DNA of 64,000 nt, from positions 4,278,001 through 4,342,000 of the forward strand of contig NZ_CP075171.1 in assembly GCF_021379005.1 (NCBI RefSeq), given 5' to 3'. Each line of letters starts with the position of its first letter. Positions within the stretch are counted from its first letter, which is position 1. The DNA is from Leptodesmis sichuanensis A121 (GTDB lineage: Bacteria > Cyanobacteriota > Cyanobacteriia > Leptolyngbyales > Leptolyngbyaceae). Under the pieces are notes generated by a model. The model was not told the DNA's origin. It did not search any database and saw only the letters and a program-made list of their open reading frames with translations. Below, one piece after another: positions 42,435 through 53,014 of the stretch. Made by a program: the position numbers and the translations under genes.

Positions 42435-42721
42435 CCTACACCCCCTCAATACTTGCAAAGTGGGCGGAGGCAACAGTTGCAAGATCTGGCGGGACAGGGG
42501 GAATTGTCATCAGTTGCATAGTGGGGGATTCCTATGATTGTTTGGTGCCATGCTGCTAGAGTACTGAATGAGATAAGGGGCTGACATCCAACGATCGTCA
42601 TGATCTGACTATGACGTTGGTCATGATGATGGGATGGCAACTACGCCAAAAGTTGATAAATCCTGCTCTAAATTTCGTCTAGAATAAAAAACTGCTTACT
42701 TTTGCCCCATTGTGAACCGCC

Positions 42722-44083
42722 ATGAATCGTTCAACAGCTAGACGGCGGAGAGGTGTGATTCTCACCCCCCAAGGTTTGCAAAAATTGGTGCAAGCGAGGA
42801 CAGAGGCAGAACGCCAATTCAATGACGGGAAGCGCTTCACACTAGAGCATTTGAGCGATCTCACTGGAATTTCAGTAGACAGTTTGACACGAGTATTCAA
42901 AGCTGAAACGGGAGTCGATCGAGAAACTCTGAAACACTGTTTTGCTGCCTTTGATCTGGTGTTATCGGAAGCGGATTACTTTCAACCAGGGGTACCGGAA
43001 CCCTTAAAGCCTCAGGAAGAACCTGAATCATTGGCAGAAATTGACTTTCCAGATGGTCAGGTTTCCCTGAATTCGCCCCTGTATGTTGAACGGTTTGCTT
43101 TTGGAGATCCAACTCGTGAGTCCCTGGAAATGGAGTGCTACCGAGCGATCGAGCGACCGGGTATCCTGATCCGCATCAAAGCACCCCGGTTAATGGGCAA
43201 AACGTCTTTAGTCAATCGCATTTTGCATCATGCTGAGACTTTAGGTTGCCATGCTATCTCGATTCGCTTTCAACTGGCCGACAAAGCGATCTTTCAGGAT
43301 TTAGAACGATTCCTGCAATGGTTTTGTGCCAATGTAGGTCTGGGATTAAGATTACCCAATCGGTTTGCAGACTACTGGGATGCCATATTTGGCAGCAAGA
43401 TTAGTTGCAAGATGTATTTCGAGGAATATTTGCTGGCTCAAGCTACCGCACCCATTGCTCTAGCCCTGGATGATATCGATCGCCTGTTTCAATATCCCGA
43501 TCTGGCTGATGAGTTTTTTGGTTTGTTAAGGGCCTGGCATGAGGAAGCTAAGAATCGGGATATCTGGCGCAAGCTTCGGTTAGTGATTGCCCACTCCACG
43601 CAGGTATATATTCCCCTAAGTACCAATAAATCTCCCTTTAATGTTGGATTTCCAGTAGAACTGCCGCCCTTCACTCCAGAGCAGATTCAGGATCTGGCTG
43701 AACGGCACCAGTTAGATTGGTCTACGCAGGAAACCCAGCAGTTGCTGGCGCTGGTGGGCGGCTATCCTTATCTGGTTCGGTTGGCATTCTATCATTTGTG
43801 GCGGGGCACCCTGGCCAGTAGCGAATTGTTGCAGCTTTCGCCTGCTGCGATCGCTATCTACCAGGAACACTTGCAATACCTGTTGTGGAATTTGGAACAG
43901 GAACCGCAATTATGGCAGGCGTTTGCCCAAGTTCTGCAGGCTGCCGCACCGGTGGAACTGGAATTAATTACGGCATTTAAGCTGCAAAGTATGGGGTTAG
44001 TTCATTTGCAAGATAAGCACGCTACCGTTAGCTGCGAACTGTATCGCCGCTATTTTCGCGATCGCCTGCAACCACGCGCTTAA
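42722..44083 (+). CDS. vMAP-type N-terminal domain with AAA-like (AAA_35) ATPase
   Basis: The 453-residue protein begins with a helix-turn-helix-like domain (about 10-80): GVILTPQGLQKLVQARTEAE and FTLEHLSDLTGISVDSLTRV, as in cyanobacterial vWA-MoxR-associated and related conflict-system proteins. The AAA-like ATPase (about 110-340) has YVERFAFGDPTRESLEMECY, the P-loop APRLMGKTSLVNRI and the Walker B-like IALALDDIDRLF. A small C-terminal winged-helix region follows. Such proteins are thought to be STAND-like signalling switches. The relative at 48944 uses the related P-loop SRQMGKSSL. Its partner is not evident. Confidence 0.75.
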   Translation: MNRSTARRRRGVILTPQGLQKLVQARTEAERQFNDGKRFTLEHLSDLTGISVDSLTRVFKAETGVDRETLKHCFAAFDLVLSEADYFQPGVPEPLKPQEEPESLAEIDFPDGQVSLNSPLYVERFAFGDPTRESLEMECYRAIERPGILIRIKAPRLMGKTSLVNRILHHAETLGCHAISIRFQLADKAIFQDLERFLQWFCANVGLGLRLPNRFADYWDAIFGSKISCKMYFEEYLLAQATAPIALALDDIDRLFQYPDLADEFFGLLRAWHEEAKNRDIWRKLRLVIAHSTQVYIPLSTNKSPFNVGFPVELPPFTPEQIQDLAERHQLDWSTQETQQLLALVGGYPYLVRLAFYHLWRGTLASSELLQLSPAAIAIYQEHLQYLLWNLEQEPQLWQAFAQVLQAAAPVELELITAFKLQSMGLVHLQDKHATVSCELYRRYFRDRLQPRA

Positions 44084-44121
44084 TGATGTCAATGTCTGCT
44101 AATCACAGAATTTGTTATCGA

Positions 44122-47100
44122 TTAGCGAACTCCAAACACGAAGTTATCCAACGCTCCATAGGCCGTATTATTGCCTGCACCAAAGTTGATATCTACCCGT
44201 GTCAGGCCCACCCAATCCAGGCTGAGGGTTTCTAGCTGTTTGCTGGAGGTGATAAAGTTCGCAACTCGAGTTGACCCATTGGCTAAATATCCAGTCACCG
44301 TTGCATCAGCCGTATCCCCATAGATGCTGGCAGCGTAATCAAAGGAAACCAGGTCAAAATTACTGCCATCCGTTTTGGTTATCTGAATTGTCTGGTTCCA
44401 GTTATTGGCGTGAAGTACCTTACTTTGGTAGCCATTGTTGGTGCCATAAACCACGAAGTTATCTGCAGTCGGAATTGAATTGGTAAAAGTATAGCCACGG
44501 GAATCCTGGTAGATATTACTGCCATAGTTACCCGTGTTCAAATCCTCAAATGTCACTGTCAAGCGATTGTTGGTCGCTGCACTTCCTCCAGAACTGGTTG
44601 TATTAGTAGTTGAAGCACTGCTTCGCAACAGGAAATTATCTAAGGCTCCAAAGGCTGGGTTACTGCCTGCTGCAAAATCAATATCAATGTGGGTGACTCC
44701 GATCCAATTTAAGCTCAGGGTTTGCAATTGCTTACTGGAGGTGACAAAGTTCGTCACTTGGGTGGTTCCATCGGTGAAGTATCCAGTAACTGTGGCATCA
44801 ACCATATCACCATAAACACTGCTGGCATAGTCAAAGGACAGGACATCAAAACTGCTGCCTCCCGTTTTTGTCACGCGAATCCCATGACCCCAGTTATTTG
44901 GATGTAACACATTGCTTTGGAATCCATTGCTAGTGCCGTAAATCTGTAAGGGATCGGCAAGGGACATATCGGTAAAGGTATAGCCACTGGCATCCTGATA
45001 GATACTATTGCCGTAACTTCCTGTATTGAGATTGTCAAAGGTGATTAATGCCAGACTGGGGCCAGTATTTCCAGTCGTTGGCGCACCCCCAAACACAAAA
45101 TTATCCAGGGCACCGAAGGCCGCATTGGTGCCTGCAGCAAAGTCAATATCGACTTGGGTTAAGTTTGTCCAATTCAAACTGAGGGTTTGGAGTTGTTTGC
45201 TAGAGGTGATGAAATTGGCTGTTTGGGTAGTTCCATTAGCCAAATAGCCCGTGACTATGGCATCAACGGTATCACCATAGACGCTAGCGGCATAATCAAA
45301 GGATGCAAGATCAAAGTTACTACCATCGGTCTTTTTAACCCGAATAGTGTGGCCCCAGTTGGCGGAATGTAACACATTGCTCTGAAACCCATTACCCGTA
45401 CTATAAACTTGCAGGTTATCGGCCAAGGGGGCTACGTCGGCAAAGGTATAGCCACTTGGGTCATTGTAGGCAGAGTTGCCGTAATTTCCTGGACTCAGGT
45501 TCTCAAAGTTAACAATCACTTGGTTGCTGCTGGTGCCCGATCCAGATTCGCCTGAATTTACAGGCTCTGCCCTAACTTCCCTGCCAGTGAGAATGAGGTT
45601 GCCAAATTGTCTGGGTGAGAGATTAAGTACATTGACATCATTCCAGGTTAGTTGGCTGTCACGGGTGCCGCCATTGTCATCATCATCATTCGCAATGTCA
45701 AAGCCAATGGTGAGATTTTCTGTAGGAATTAGACCTAAGTTTGACCAGGGAATGGCCATTTCAACGGTGTAGCCAGTGGCTGTGATTTGAACCGATCGCA
45801 AGATCCCAGTAGTACGGCCTCCTTGTTCAAACAAATTGCCATTGATATCGACGATCAGTTGTCGATCGTCATTGTTGAAGACGCTTTGGCGATCGTGCCT
45901 GGCATCAATAAAAACTTCGATCGCGTCGTCATCCCACACATTGGCCGAATCCTTGTACAGATCGCTGTCTGTCACCTGAACCGCTAGATAAAGATAGTTA
46001 TTGTCCCAGAGCGCGGCAAAGCTAGTTAAGTTGTCGGAAGTGCCGATCGGCGATCGAGTCGCTCGTTCAGTCAGTGACCAAACACCATCATTGAGATTGC
46101 CATCGATCGTAATCGGACTCAAAGTTTTGGCTATCAGGAGCGTATCGGCGGTTGGTGCCCCAACAGTCAGGGTTAGGGTTTCGGTATCTGAATCTGGTGT
46201 GGCATCCGAATCTGTGGCTTGTACCGTAAAAGTGTAAGTTCCCTCAATGCCAGGGGTGCCGCTCAACAGTCCATCGCTACGAAGGGTGATGCCTGCGGGT
46301 AAGGTTCCTGAGATCAATTTCCAGGTCACGGCCCCATTTCCATTCGAGGCCGTTAGGGCGTGTTGGTATAAACTGCCGCGAGCACTGACTGGCAGGACTG
46401 TAGTGGTAATCTCTGGAACAGTGTCAGGAGTAATCACCAAACTAAAGGGTTTGCTAAAAGTCGCTCCATTGGCATCGCTAACCTGGACTGTGAAATTAAA
46501 GATTCCAGTAGCTGTTGGAATACCGCTCAAAACCCCAGTATTGCTAAGAGTCAGGCCTGTGGGTAGGGTTCCGTCAGTGATTTGCCAAGTGTAAGAACCT
46601 GCTCCACCAACTGGCTCTAGACTTTGCAAATATTGTTGAGATTGTACGGCTTCAGGAAAGGCCACAGTCCGAATGGACAGAGGCCCCACAGCCGAAACAC
46701 CAGAGAGGGGGGTAGTTGTCACGACATCCCAAACCGTATCTTGAAGAATAGCCGCCAGTTCATTTGATAGTGCTTGGTCATAGGAGCGAGTAGGGTCTGG
46801 TTGGTACTCCTGGGGAATGGGCAGTCCCAGAGGGTTTTCCTGGTAAATGGTGGCAAAGAACGTGAGGGCGACCAGATAGGAACCCACATTATTCAGGTGA
46901 GTTTCATCGGTGTAAAGCTGGGTAATGCTGGTGTAACCTGGCACCAGACCAGCTTTCATCCGTTTGTTCAGGGCATACATGACGTGCCCCACGGGAATCA
47001 TCAGTGGGATTTTGAGGCTCGGTTCAGCCGTATGAAGCTCATTGGTGAGGAGTTCGTAGTAGGCTTGGGTGCGATAGGTGCCGTCCCAACTCCCTGTATA

Positions 47101-47496
47101 GGGACGAAGCCATTGAGTATCCCAATCCAGCCCATTGTTGAGAGGCCATTGAGCATAAATATAGACTTGGACATTGGGACTGACTGCTTGCAAGGGAGCC
47201 AGAAGGATATCAAGTGCTTGGATGTCACCTATGAGTTCCTCGTTATACAGGTGGCGATCGTAAGGTTGTAGCGTCACCACATCCCACTGATAGTTGGAGA
47301 AGGCATTCTGATAATAGCCAAAGGGTTCTTGGTTAAATCCAGTAGTTGGATTATTAACGAAAAATTCTAGAGGTGCACCGGGAACCATACTGCGTCCCCA
47401 GATATGGGACTTACCACGACTTTCCGCAAGCGCTTGAAAACCGCTGTAACGCACCTGATCGGTCAGGCTGTTACCAATCATGTAGATGTTCGGCAT
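44122..47496 (-). CDS. large SGNH-hydrolase/Ig/CBM9-like surface protein with three C-terminal repeats
   Basis: The 1124-residue protein starts with an SGNH-like hydrolase domain (about 1-240): IYMIGNSLTDQ with the Ser nucleophile and TDETHLNNVGSYLV with the Asp-x-x-His pair. Two putative Ig domains follow (about 280-450, TLPTGLTLSNTGVLSGIPTA and TLPAGITLRSDGLLSGTPG). A CBM9-like sugar-binding domain lies at about 455-650 (ITIDGNLNDGVWS, DDDAIEVFIDARHDR). Three copies of a repeat of about 145 residues end the protein, each with GNYGNSxYxDxxGYTF, NxQSxVLHxxNW and SSKQLxTLSLxW. No signal peptide is visible, which is odd for such a layout. It probably acts on or binds polysaccharide. Asp-rich segments suggest calcium binding. 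Confidence 0.75.
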   Translation of the reverse strand: MPNIYMIGNSLTDQVRYSGFQALAESRGKSHIWGRSMVPGAPLEFFVNNPTTGFNQEPFGYYQNAFSNYQWDVVTLQPYDRHLYNEELIGDIQALDILLAPLQAVSPNVQVYIYAQWPLNNGLDWDTQWLRPYTGSWDGTYRTQAYYELLTNELHTAEPSLKIPLMIPVGHVMYALNKRMKAGLVPGYTSITQLYTDETHLNNVGSYLVALTFFATIYQENPLGLPIPQEYQPDPTRSYDQALSNELAAILQDTVWDVVTTTPLSGVSAVGPLSIRTVAFPEAVQSQQYLQSLEPVGGAGSYTWQITDGTLPTGLTLSNTGVLSGIPTATGIFNFTVQVSDANGATFSKPFSLVITPDTVPEITTTVLPVSARGSLYQHALTASNGNGAVTWKLISGTLPAGITLRSDGLLSGTPGIEGTYTFTVQATDSDATPDSDTETLTLTVGAPTADTLLIAKTLSPITIDGNLNDGVWSLTERATRSPIGTSDNLTSFAALWDNNYLYLAVQVTDSDLYKDSANVWDDDAIEVFIDARHDRQSVFNNDDRQLIVDINGNLFEQGGRTTGILRSVQITATGYTVEMAIPWSNLGLIPTENLTIGFDIANDDDDNGGTRDSQLTWNDVNVLNLSPRQFGNLILTGREVRAEPVNSGESGSGTSSNQVIVNFENLSPGNYGNSAYNDPSGYTFADVAPLADNLQVYSTGNGFQSNVLHSANWGHTIRVKKTDGSNFDLASFDYAASVYGDTVDAIVTGYLANGTTQTANFITSSKQLQTLSLNWTNLTQVDIDFAAGTNAAFGALDNFVFGGAPTTGNTGPSLALITFDNLNTGSYGNSIYQDASGYTFTDMSLADPLQIYGTSNGFQSNVLHPNNWGHGIRVTKTGGSSFDVLSFDYASSVYGDMVDATVTGYFTDGTTQVTNFVTSSKQLQTLSLNWIGVTHIDIDFAAGSNPAFGALDNFLLRSSASTTNTTSSGGSAATNNRLTVTFEDLNTGNYGSNIYQDSRGYTFTNSIPTADNFVVYGTNNGYQSKVLHANNWNQTIQITKTDGSNFDLVSFDYAASIYGDTADATVTGYLANGSTRVANFITSSKQLETLSLDWVGLTRVDINFGAGNNTAYGALDNFVFGVR

Positions 47497-47969
47497 AGTC
47501 CCTAATTGTTTACTGATGATGAGTGAGGATCAGGATTGAGAAATGCTGCTTTTGGCCGTCAAAGAAGGCAGCAATAAATTAATGCCTGTCAACCACTTAG
47601 TGCGAATTTATACAATGATTTAGAGCGAACCACATGGTTAAATACAGGGCTTCGTACCATCAATCTATAAGCTTTCTGTTCTTAAGATTTCAGCTATTTA
47701 ACGGATTCTTTTAGGCCAGGTGTCTGCAGCCAGATCTTGTTTCTGGGGACAGCAACGATTGCTAATTCATCGAGTTCATTGCAGGAGGGGTGGGGCACCA
47801 GCACTAAGGCGATGTTATGATGGCAGCGCGATCCTCTCGTTCACCAGATCGTGCTAATAAGTGTTAGATAAGATTGTGAACTATCCTTTGTCATTTATTT
47901 TTGAATAGCCGATTGTTGTAATTCATAATCAGTGGCTAATAACTTATGTAACTTCCCGTATACCTAATT
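47497..47969. other. intergenic region between the SGNH-type protein and the HATPase gene
   Basis: The gap separates divergent genes and should contain both promoters. I see no frame worth calling, no long repeat and no clear operator. GCAGGAGGGGTGGGGCACC at about 47781 is the only GC-rich feature. Confidence 0.4.
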
Positions 47970-48545
47970 ATGAATCAAGTCTTTGGAGATTTTAGTGAAG
48001 ATTTGCCTGTTAGCCAGGAAGGATTAACGATCGCCTTCTCGCCCATTTCCTTACCGCTTAAGCAACGCTGGCAAACGAATGGGTTATCGGCTGATTTTAT
48101 GGCCGATTATTTTGCTGTGTTCTTTCCGGGTAACAATTCCTCGGTTACAGAATCGGATACCGCAGAGGTGAAAAGTGCCGTCAGCTTTATTGCCAATGAA
48201 CTGATTGAGAATGCTATGAAGTTTAACGATGAACGCTCCCCCTATCCCATTAGTATCAGCCTACGGATGCATAGCGATCGCCTGGTATTCCAGGCTACTA
48301 ACAGCGTGAACCCTAATATGCTGGACTCTTTTCACAACTACATTGATCAGTTAACCACCTTGGATCCAAACGAGTTGTATATTCAACTGATGGAAGCCGA
48401 TGAGTCGGGGGGGATGGTTTCATCCGGATTAGGGCTGTTAACCATGATGACCGATTACCTGGCGAAACTGGGCTGGAAGTTTGAGACGATCAATACTGAT
48501 CCACGAATCATTCTGGTCACTACAATGGTGCAGTTGATGATTTAA
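47970..48545 (+). CDS. HATPase-like regulator of a partner-switching module
   Basis: The 191-residue protein contains the N-box NELIENAMKFNDE at about residues 74-86 and SSGLGLLTMMTDYLAKLGW at about 150-168. These fit a GHKL-type ATPase of the anti-sigma/serine-kinase kind, although the G1 Asp-x-Gly motif is weak. Synechocystis has a similar protein beside a STAS protein. The next gene, 51 bases on, is a STAS-domain protein, and the third carries PAS and AAA-like domains, so a partner-switching pathway is likely. Whether this protein is an active kinase is unsure. Confidence 0.7.
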   Translation: MNQVFGDFSEDLPVSQEGLTIAFSPISLPLKQRWQTNGLSADFMADYFAVFFPGNNSSVTESDTAEVKSAVSFIANELIENAMKFNDERSPYPISISLRMHSDRLVFQATNSVNPNMLDSFHNYIDQLTTLDPNELYIQLMEADESGGMVSSGLGLLTMMTDYLAKLGWKFETINTDPRIILVTTMVQLMI

Positions 48546-48596
48546 GGAGTTTTGATGATGAAACTCGTCACACGGCTATATTGAGGCACTTACAGA

Positions 48597-48941
48597 ATGG
48601 AGATCAAAACTCAGGACTATCAGATCTGGTATACCGAGGAAACCAGTACGATCACCTGTCAGGGGCGGCTCCGTCTTGCAGGGCTGGAAGAGTATCAACC
48701 CATGATTCAATTTCTGGATGACATCTTAAATTCCCAACCAGCGCTGCTAATTCTGGATCTGGCTGGCCTGGATTTTCTGAATAGTTCGGGTATCAATGTT
48801 TTTTTAAAATTTGTACTCAAAGTTCGACAACAGAAAACTACGCAATTAACAGTATTAGGCTCTTCTAAGGTTCCCTGGCAGGGAAAATCATTAAAAAACT
48901 TCCAGCGTCTGATGCCCGAATTGAAACTGGAGTTTAAGTAG
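48597..48941 (+). CDS. STAS-domain anti-sigma-factor-antagonist-like protein
   Basis: The 114-residue protein matches the STAS fold: [40 protein letters not shown] and [20 protein letters not shown]. The Ser-Ser of [10 protein letters not shown] occupies the position that is phosphorylated in SpoIIAA-type antagonists. It should be controlled by the HATPase-like protein upstream. Its TAG overlaps a GTG of the next gene by one base, so translation of the third gene is coupled. Confidence 0.85.
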   Translation: MEIKTQDYQIWYTEETSTITCQGRLRLAGLEEYQPMIQFLDDILNSQPALLILDLAGLDFLNSSGINVFLKFVLKVRQQKTTQLTVLGSSKVPWQGKSLKNFQRLMPELKLEFK

Positions 48942-48943
48942 TG

Positions 48944-51028
48944 ATGCAAAGGTATTTGATTGAAAAACTATATGCAGAAATTGCTGAACTGAAGCAGCAA
49001 TTATCCATATTGCAGCAAGAAAAATCTGAGTTGGAAACGCTGCTGGAAATTAATACCGAGCATAGTGATGTAGTTCTGGAGACACTGGTACAGGATAAAT
49101 CTGATTTAGAAATATTCCTGGAAACAACTACGGAGCATTCTGACCTGGTGGAAGCTGAACTGCAAAAAGAAACTGAGCAAGTAGTTTATGAAGGTGAACG
49201 GCGATTGTCGCAGTTCCTGGAAGCAGTGCCTGTCGGAGTTACGGTTCTGGATGCCAACGGTAGAACGTACTACGTTAACCAACTGGCGCAGGAATTACTT
49301 GGTCGGGGAATTATTCGCGAGGCTGCAACCGAACAATGGACCGAGGTTTATCAACTCTTTATCGCTGGAACCGATACCATTTATCCCCCCGATCGCTTAC
49401 CCATTATTCGTGCTTTACAGGGAGAGCGGTGTACTGCAGATGATATAGAAATTTATCAAGGCAATCAACGCATTCCCATCGAAGTCTGGGCAACTCCTAT
49501 TTTTAATGACCAGGAACAGGTGGTGTATGCGATTGCAGCATTTCAAAACATTACTCAGCGTAAACAAACGGAAGCCGAACGATTGCAGCTTTTGCAAGAA
49601 CTAACAATTAAAAATATGGCTCTGCAACAGGCGAAAGACGAACTGGCCGAGATTAATCGCACTCTGGAAAAGAAGGTTGCAGAACGTACTCAGGAACTCT
49701 CCCATACTCTGGAAGTGTTGAGGGCTACTCAAGCTGACCTGATGATTGAGAATGCCTTACTTCGTGCCACTGACCAAACTTTAGCCCATACCTATCAAGT
49801 TGGTGGAAGTTTGCCAATTGACGCTCCAACCTATGTGGTTCGTAAGGCCGATCGCGAGCTTTACCGTGCTCTGAAGCAGGGAGAATTCTGTTATATTCTC
49901 AATTCCCGACAGATGGGTAAATCGAGTCTGCGAATTCAAATGATGAAGAAGTTGAAGGCAGAGGGGTTTGTTTGTGCGGCGATCGATTTATCGGAGATTG
50001 GTAACTGGCAGATCAATATAGAGCAATGGTATGCGGGGTTAATTTACACCCTGGCTAGTAGCTTTAACTTGCGAGCACAGGTTGATGTCCGTGCATGGCT
50101 ACGGCAGCATGAGTTCTTATCACCCCCTCAGCGATTAAGTACCTTTTGCAAGGAAGTCTTGCTCAGTCATGTTGCTGGTAACATTGTGATTTTTTTTGAT
50201 GAAATTGATAGCATTTTGGAACTTAATTTTGCGATCGATGATTTCTTTGTTTTACTTCGAGCCTGCTATAACAAACGTGCTGAGCATCCTGCTTATCAAC
50301 GTCTAAATTTTGTTCTGCTAGGGGTTGCTACACCGGCTCAATTGATTCGAGATAAAAGATATACTCCGTTCAATATTGGCCGAGCAATTCATCTAAATAA
50401 CTTTCAGTTTCATGAAGCCCAACCATTACTACATGGCATTGCCAACAAGATCAAAAATTCCCAAGCTATCCTTAAAGAAATATTGAATTGGACTGGAGGG
50501 CAACCTTTTCTCACCCAAAAGCTGTGTAAGCTAGTTGCTCAGGAAGTAGGGATTGCGGATCGGAGATTAGGGATTGGGAATTGGGAGATGGAAGAACAGG
50601 TCCCAAATTCCAAATTTCAGATTCCAGGTTCCACATCTAAGATCCAAGATTCAAAATCCCAAAACCCTGCTTCTGAAGCAGCCTGGATCGAGAATATTGT
50701 GCAATCGCGCATTATTGATAATTGGGAGGCTCAGGATGAGCCAGAACATTTGAGAACAATTCGCGATCGCTTATTGGATGATGATCAGCGGGCGATTTTG
50801 CGGTTACAGCTTTATCAAAAAATTCTGCATCAGGCTCCCCTTCCTGATGATGGCAGTTTGGAGCAAAAGGAACTTTTGTTATCAGGTCTGGTTGTGAAAC
50901 GCTCTGGTGTGGAGGCCAGCACGACCTTGGGGCTTGAGGTAGCTAACCCCATTTATCGGCGGATTTTCAACTCTTCTTGGGTGAAGCAACAACTCGATGC
51001 TCTGCAGCATACTTTGTCCACGGCCTGA
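48944..51028 (+). CDS. coiled-coil / PAS / STAND-type AAA signalling protein
   Basis: I choose ATG 48944; a GTG one codon earlier is possible. The product of 694 residues has an N-terminal coiled coil (about 5-75) with repeated [12 protein letters not shown] and [12 protein letters not shown] units, a PAS domain (about 85-210, [33 protein letters not shown]), a second coiled coil, and an AAA_35-like ATPase (about 275-500) with P-loop [13 protein letters not shown] and Walker [14 protein letters not shown]. There is no kinase or cyclase domain. It probably senses a signal and feeds the HATPase-STAS pair. An in-frame simple repeat replaces part of the C-terminal region at residues about 537-578 ([32 protein letters not shown]). 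Confidence 0.8.
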   Translation: MQRYLIEKLYAEIAELKQQLSILQQEKSELETLLEINTEHSDVVLETLVQDKSDLEIFLETTTEHSDLVEAELQKETEQVVYEGERRLSQFLEAVPVGVTVLDANGRTYYVNQLAQELLGRGIIREAATEQWTEVYQLFIAGTDTIYPPDRLPIIRALQGERCTADDIEIYQGNQRIPIEVWATPIFNDQEQVVYAIAAFQNITQRKQTEAERLQLLQELTIKNMALQQAKDELAEINRTLEKKVAERTQELSHTLEVLRATQADLMIENALLRATDQTLAHTYQVGGSLPIDAPTYVVRKADRELYRALKQGEFCYILNSRQMGKSSLRIQMMKKLKAEGFVCAAIDLSEIGNWQINIEQWYAGLIYTLASSFNLRAQVDVRAWLRQHEFLSPPQRLSTFCKEVLLSHVAGNIVIFFDEIDSILELNFAIDDFFVLLRACYNKRAEHPAYQRLNFVLLGVATPAQLIRDKRYTPFNIGRAIHLNNFQFHEAQPLLHGIANKIKNSQAILKEILNWTGGQPFLTQKLCKLVAQEVGIADRRLGIGNWEMEEQVPNSKFQIPGSTSKIQDSKSQNPASEAAWIENIVQSRIIDNWEAQDEPEHLRTIRDRLLDDDQRAILRLQLYQKILHQAPLPDDGSLEQKELLLSGLVVKRSGVEASTTLGLEVANPIYRRIFNSSWVKQQLDALQHTLSTA

Positions 51029-51053
51029 GTTGTGGCACTTTAGCAGCCTTGAT

Positions 51054-52145
51054 TTAGATTACGGGTAGACAGAAGCGGAAGGTGCTGCCCTGACCTAATT
51101 CGCTTTCGACATCAATCGAACCCCCCTGTAACTCGACTAAACGACGAGAAATGGCTAAACCAATACCTGTACCACCAGAGGCCCGATCGCGCGATCGATC
51201 CGATCGCCAGAACCGCTCAAAAACGTGGGGCAGGTCGGCGGGCGTAATCCCCTGTCCTGTGTCGGTCACTGCAATCCAGACTTTTTTGCCTTCGTTCCAG
51301 GCTCGTACCGTAATGGATCCTGCCTGAGTGTAGCGGAGGGCATTGCCCAGCAAATTCATCAGCACTTGCTCCACCCGCTCTGGGTCAGCCAGAACAGGCG
51401 GTAAATCTGGTGGGCAATCCAGCTTTAAAACGGGACTGGATTCCAGCAGTTGATCCGAGAATTTATCAACGATCGCTTGCAACAAAGGCTGCAGATCGAG
51501 TTCAACCGATCGAATGGGCAAATAGCCCGCTTCCGCCTGAGACAGTTCCTGTAAATCGTTAACCAGGCGGCGCAAACGAGCTGTTTCACGGGCTAATCGT
51601 TGATAAATATCGACCGAGGGTTCGATCGTGCCGTCCGCCAACCCTTCCAGATAGCCTTCTACAACCGTCAACGGGGTACGGAGTTCATGAGTGAGATCCC
51701 CAATTAACTCCCGCCGCCGTTGCTCAACTCCTTCGAGATCGGCGGCCATGCGGTTAAAGCTCAAGGCTAACTGATTCAATTCAGGAATTTCGCTGCTTGG
51801 TAACCGTTCTTCCAGATGACCCGCCGTAATTTTTTGCGTCACCTGTTCCATGTGAATCAGCGGTTCGGTAATCCGTTTTGCCACCAGATAACTCAAGCCT
51901 CCCGCTGCTGATGCCCCAACGATGACCGACCAAAAAGCACCCCGGCTCCAGGCCGACTCAAACCCATCCACCAGCTTCTGCCGTACCCGCACCAGGTTCA
52001 ACCCCCCGATCTCCAGATTTTCCAAATGTAGAACGAATAATCGGGGAGAATATAACCTGCCTACCGTGACCAGGGTACTTAACCCCACAATCATCACAAT
52101 CAGGTGGGATAGAAATAGTCGTCCCCGCAGTCCGAGTTTACTCAT
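51054..52145 (-). CDS. sensor histidine kinase (HAMP, HisKA, HATPase)
   Basis: The 363-residue kinase has two membrane helices (about 9-28 and 70-88) around a short 40-residue external loop, then HAMP (about 88-140). The dimerisation helix holds phospho-acceptor His153 in GDLTHELRTPLT. The ATPase part has N-box NLLGNALRYT, G1 DTGQGI and G2 GGTGIGLAISR. The small external domain suggests sensing within the membrane or periplasm. The response regulator gene is 155 bases upstream in the same direction, so they form a two-component pair; the signal is unknown. Simple repeats fill the gap between them. Confidence 0.93.
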   Translation of the reverse strand: MSKLGLRGRLFLSHLIVMIVGLSTLVTVGRLYSPRLFVLHLENLEIGGLNLVRVRQKLVDGFESAWSRGAFWSVIVGASAAGGLSYLVAKRITEPLIHMEQVTQKITAGHLEERLPSSEIPELNQLALSFNRMAADLEGVEQRRRELIGDLTHELRTPLTVVEGYLEGLADGTIEPSVDIYQRLARETARLRRLVNDLQELSQAEAGYLPIRSVELDLQPLLQAIVDKFSDQLLESSPVLKLDCPPDLPPVLADPERVEQVLMNLLGNALRYTQAGSITVRAWNEGKKVWIAVTDTGQGITPADLPHVFERFWRSDRSRDRASGGTGIGLAISRRLVELQGGSIDVESELGQGSTFRFCLPVI

Positions 52146-52299
52146 AGGAGGTCATTGGTCATTCGTCATTGTGCGGAGCTACAAGTCGGTAGTGGATAGT
52201 GGATAGTGAAAAGTTTTGAGTGTTGAGTGTTAAGTTTTTAACAGGGCATCTGGAGCTATCTATCCACCCATTCACTCTTCTCCCGATCCCTAATCCCTC

Positions 52300-53004
52300 T
52301 CATACTGTATCTTCAAACTTATAGCCCACTCCAATTACCGTTTTAACAAATGTGGGATTAGACGGATCCGGTTCGATTTTTTTGCGAAGGCGGGCAATGT
52401 GGGTATCAACGACGCGCTCGTCACCAAAGAAGTTACTGCCCCACAGTTTGTCGATTAATTGCGTGCGGTTCCAGACCCGCCCAGGATAACTCATGAATGT
52501 GGAGAGTAAATCAAATTCCAGAGCGGTCAAATCCAGGGATTCAAATTCGTTATTTCCCAGGCAGCGTTGGGCAACCCGTTGATCCACATCGATCTGGAAA
52601 TGTTGGGTACGGTAGGTGTGGGTTTGTCCGCCCTGTCGCAAACTGCGCCGCAAGAGGGCACGCACCCGTGCTACCAGTTCCTTGGGACTGAAGGGCTTGA
52701 CCATGTAATCATCTGCCCCGGTGGAGAGGCCAATAATGCGATCGATTTCTTCTCCCCGTGCCGTCAGCATCAAGATATAGGGATCTTTAGGCCCAGGCTG
52801 CTGACGAATACGGGCGCATACCTCTAATCCATCCAGTCCAGGAATCATCAAGTCCAGAATGATCAGATCGGGTTTCTGCTCCTGAAAGATCTGGAGAGCC
52901 TGATTCCCATCCCGGCAAACCCGGCAGGAGAACCCTTCTTTTTCCATGTAAAGCTGAATTAATTGAGCAATTTCAGCTTCATCTTCAACAATCAAAATTT
53001 CCAT
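52300..53004 (-). CDS. OmpR-family response regulator
   Basis: The 234-residue protein has a receiver domain with the acidic pocket EDE at residues 7-9, phospho-acceptor Asp51 in LIILDLMIPG, and the conserved Lys in YMVKPFSPKEL. An OmpR/PhoB winged helix follows, with LTALEFDLLSTFMSYPGRVW and VVDTHIARLRKKIEPDPSNP, then VIGVGYKFE. It should bind direct repeats in target promoters after phosphorylation by the kinase encoded just downstream. The genes it controls cannot be deduced here. Confidence 0.95.
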   Translation of the reverse strand: MEILIVEDEAEIAQLIQLYMEKEGFSCRVCRDGNQALQIFQEQKPDLIILDLMIPGLDGLEVCARIRQQPGPKDPYILMLTARGEEIDRIIGLSTGADDYMVKPFSPKELVARVRALLRRSLRQGGQTHTYRTQHFQIDVDQRVAQRCLGNNEFESLDLTALEFDLLSTFMSYPGRVWNRTQLIDKLWGSNFFGDERVVDTHIARLRKKIEPDPSNPTFVKTVIGVGYKFEDTV

Positions 53005-53014
53005 AAACAGGGAG

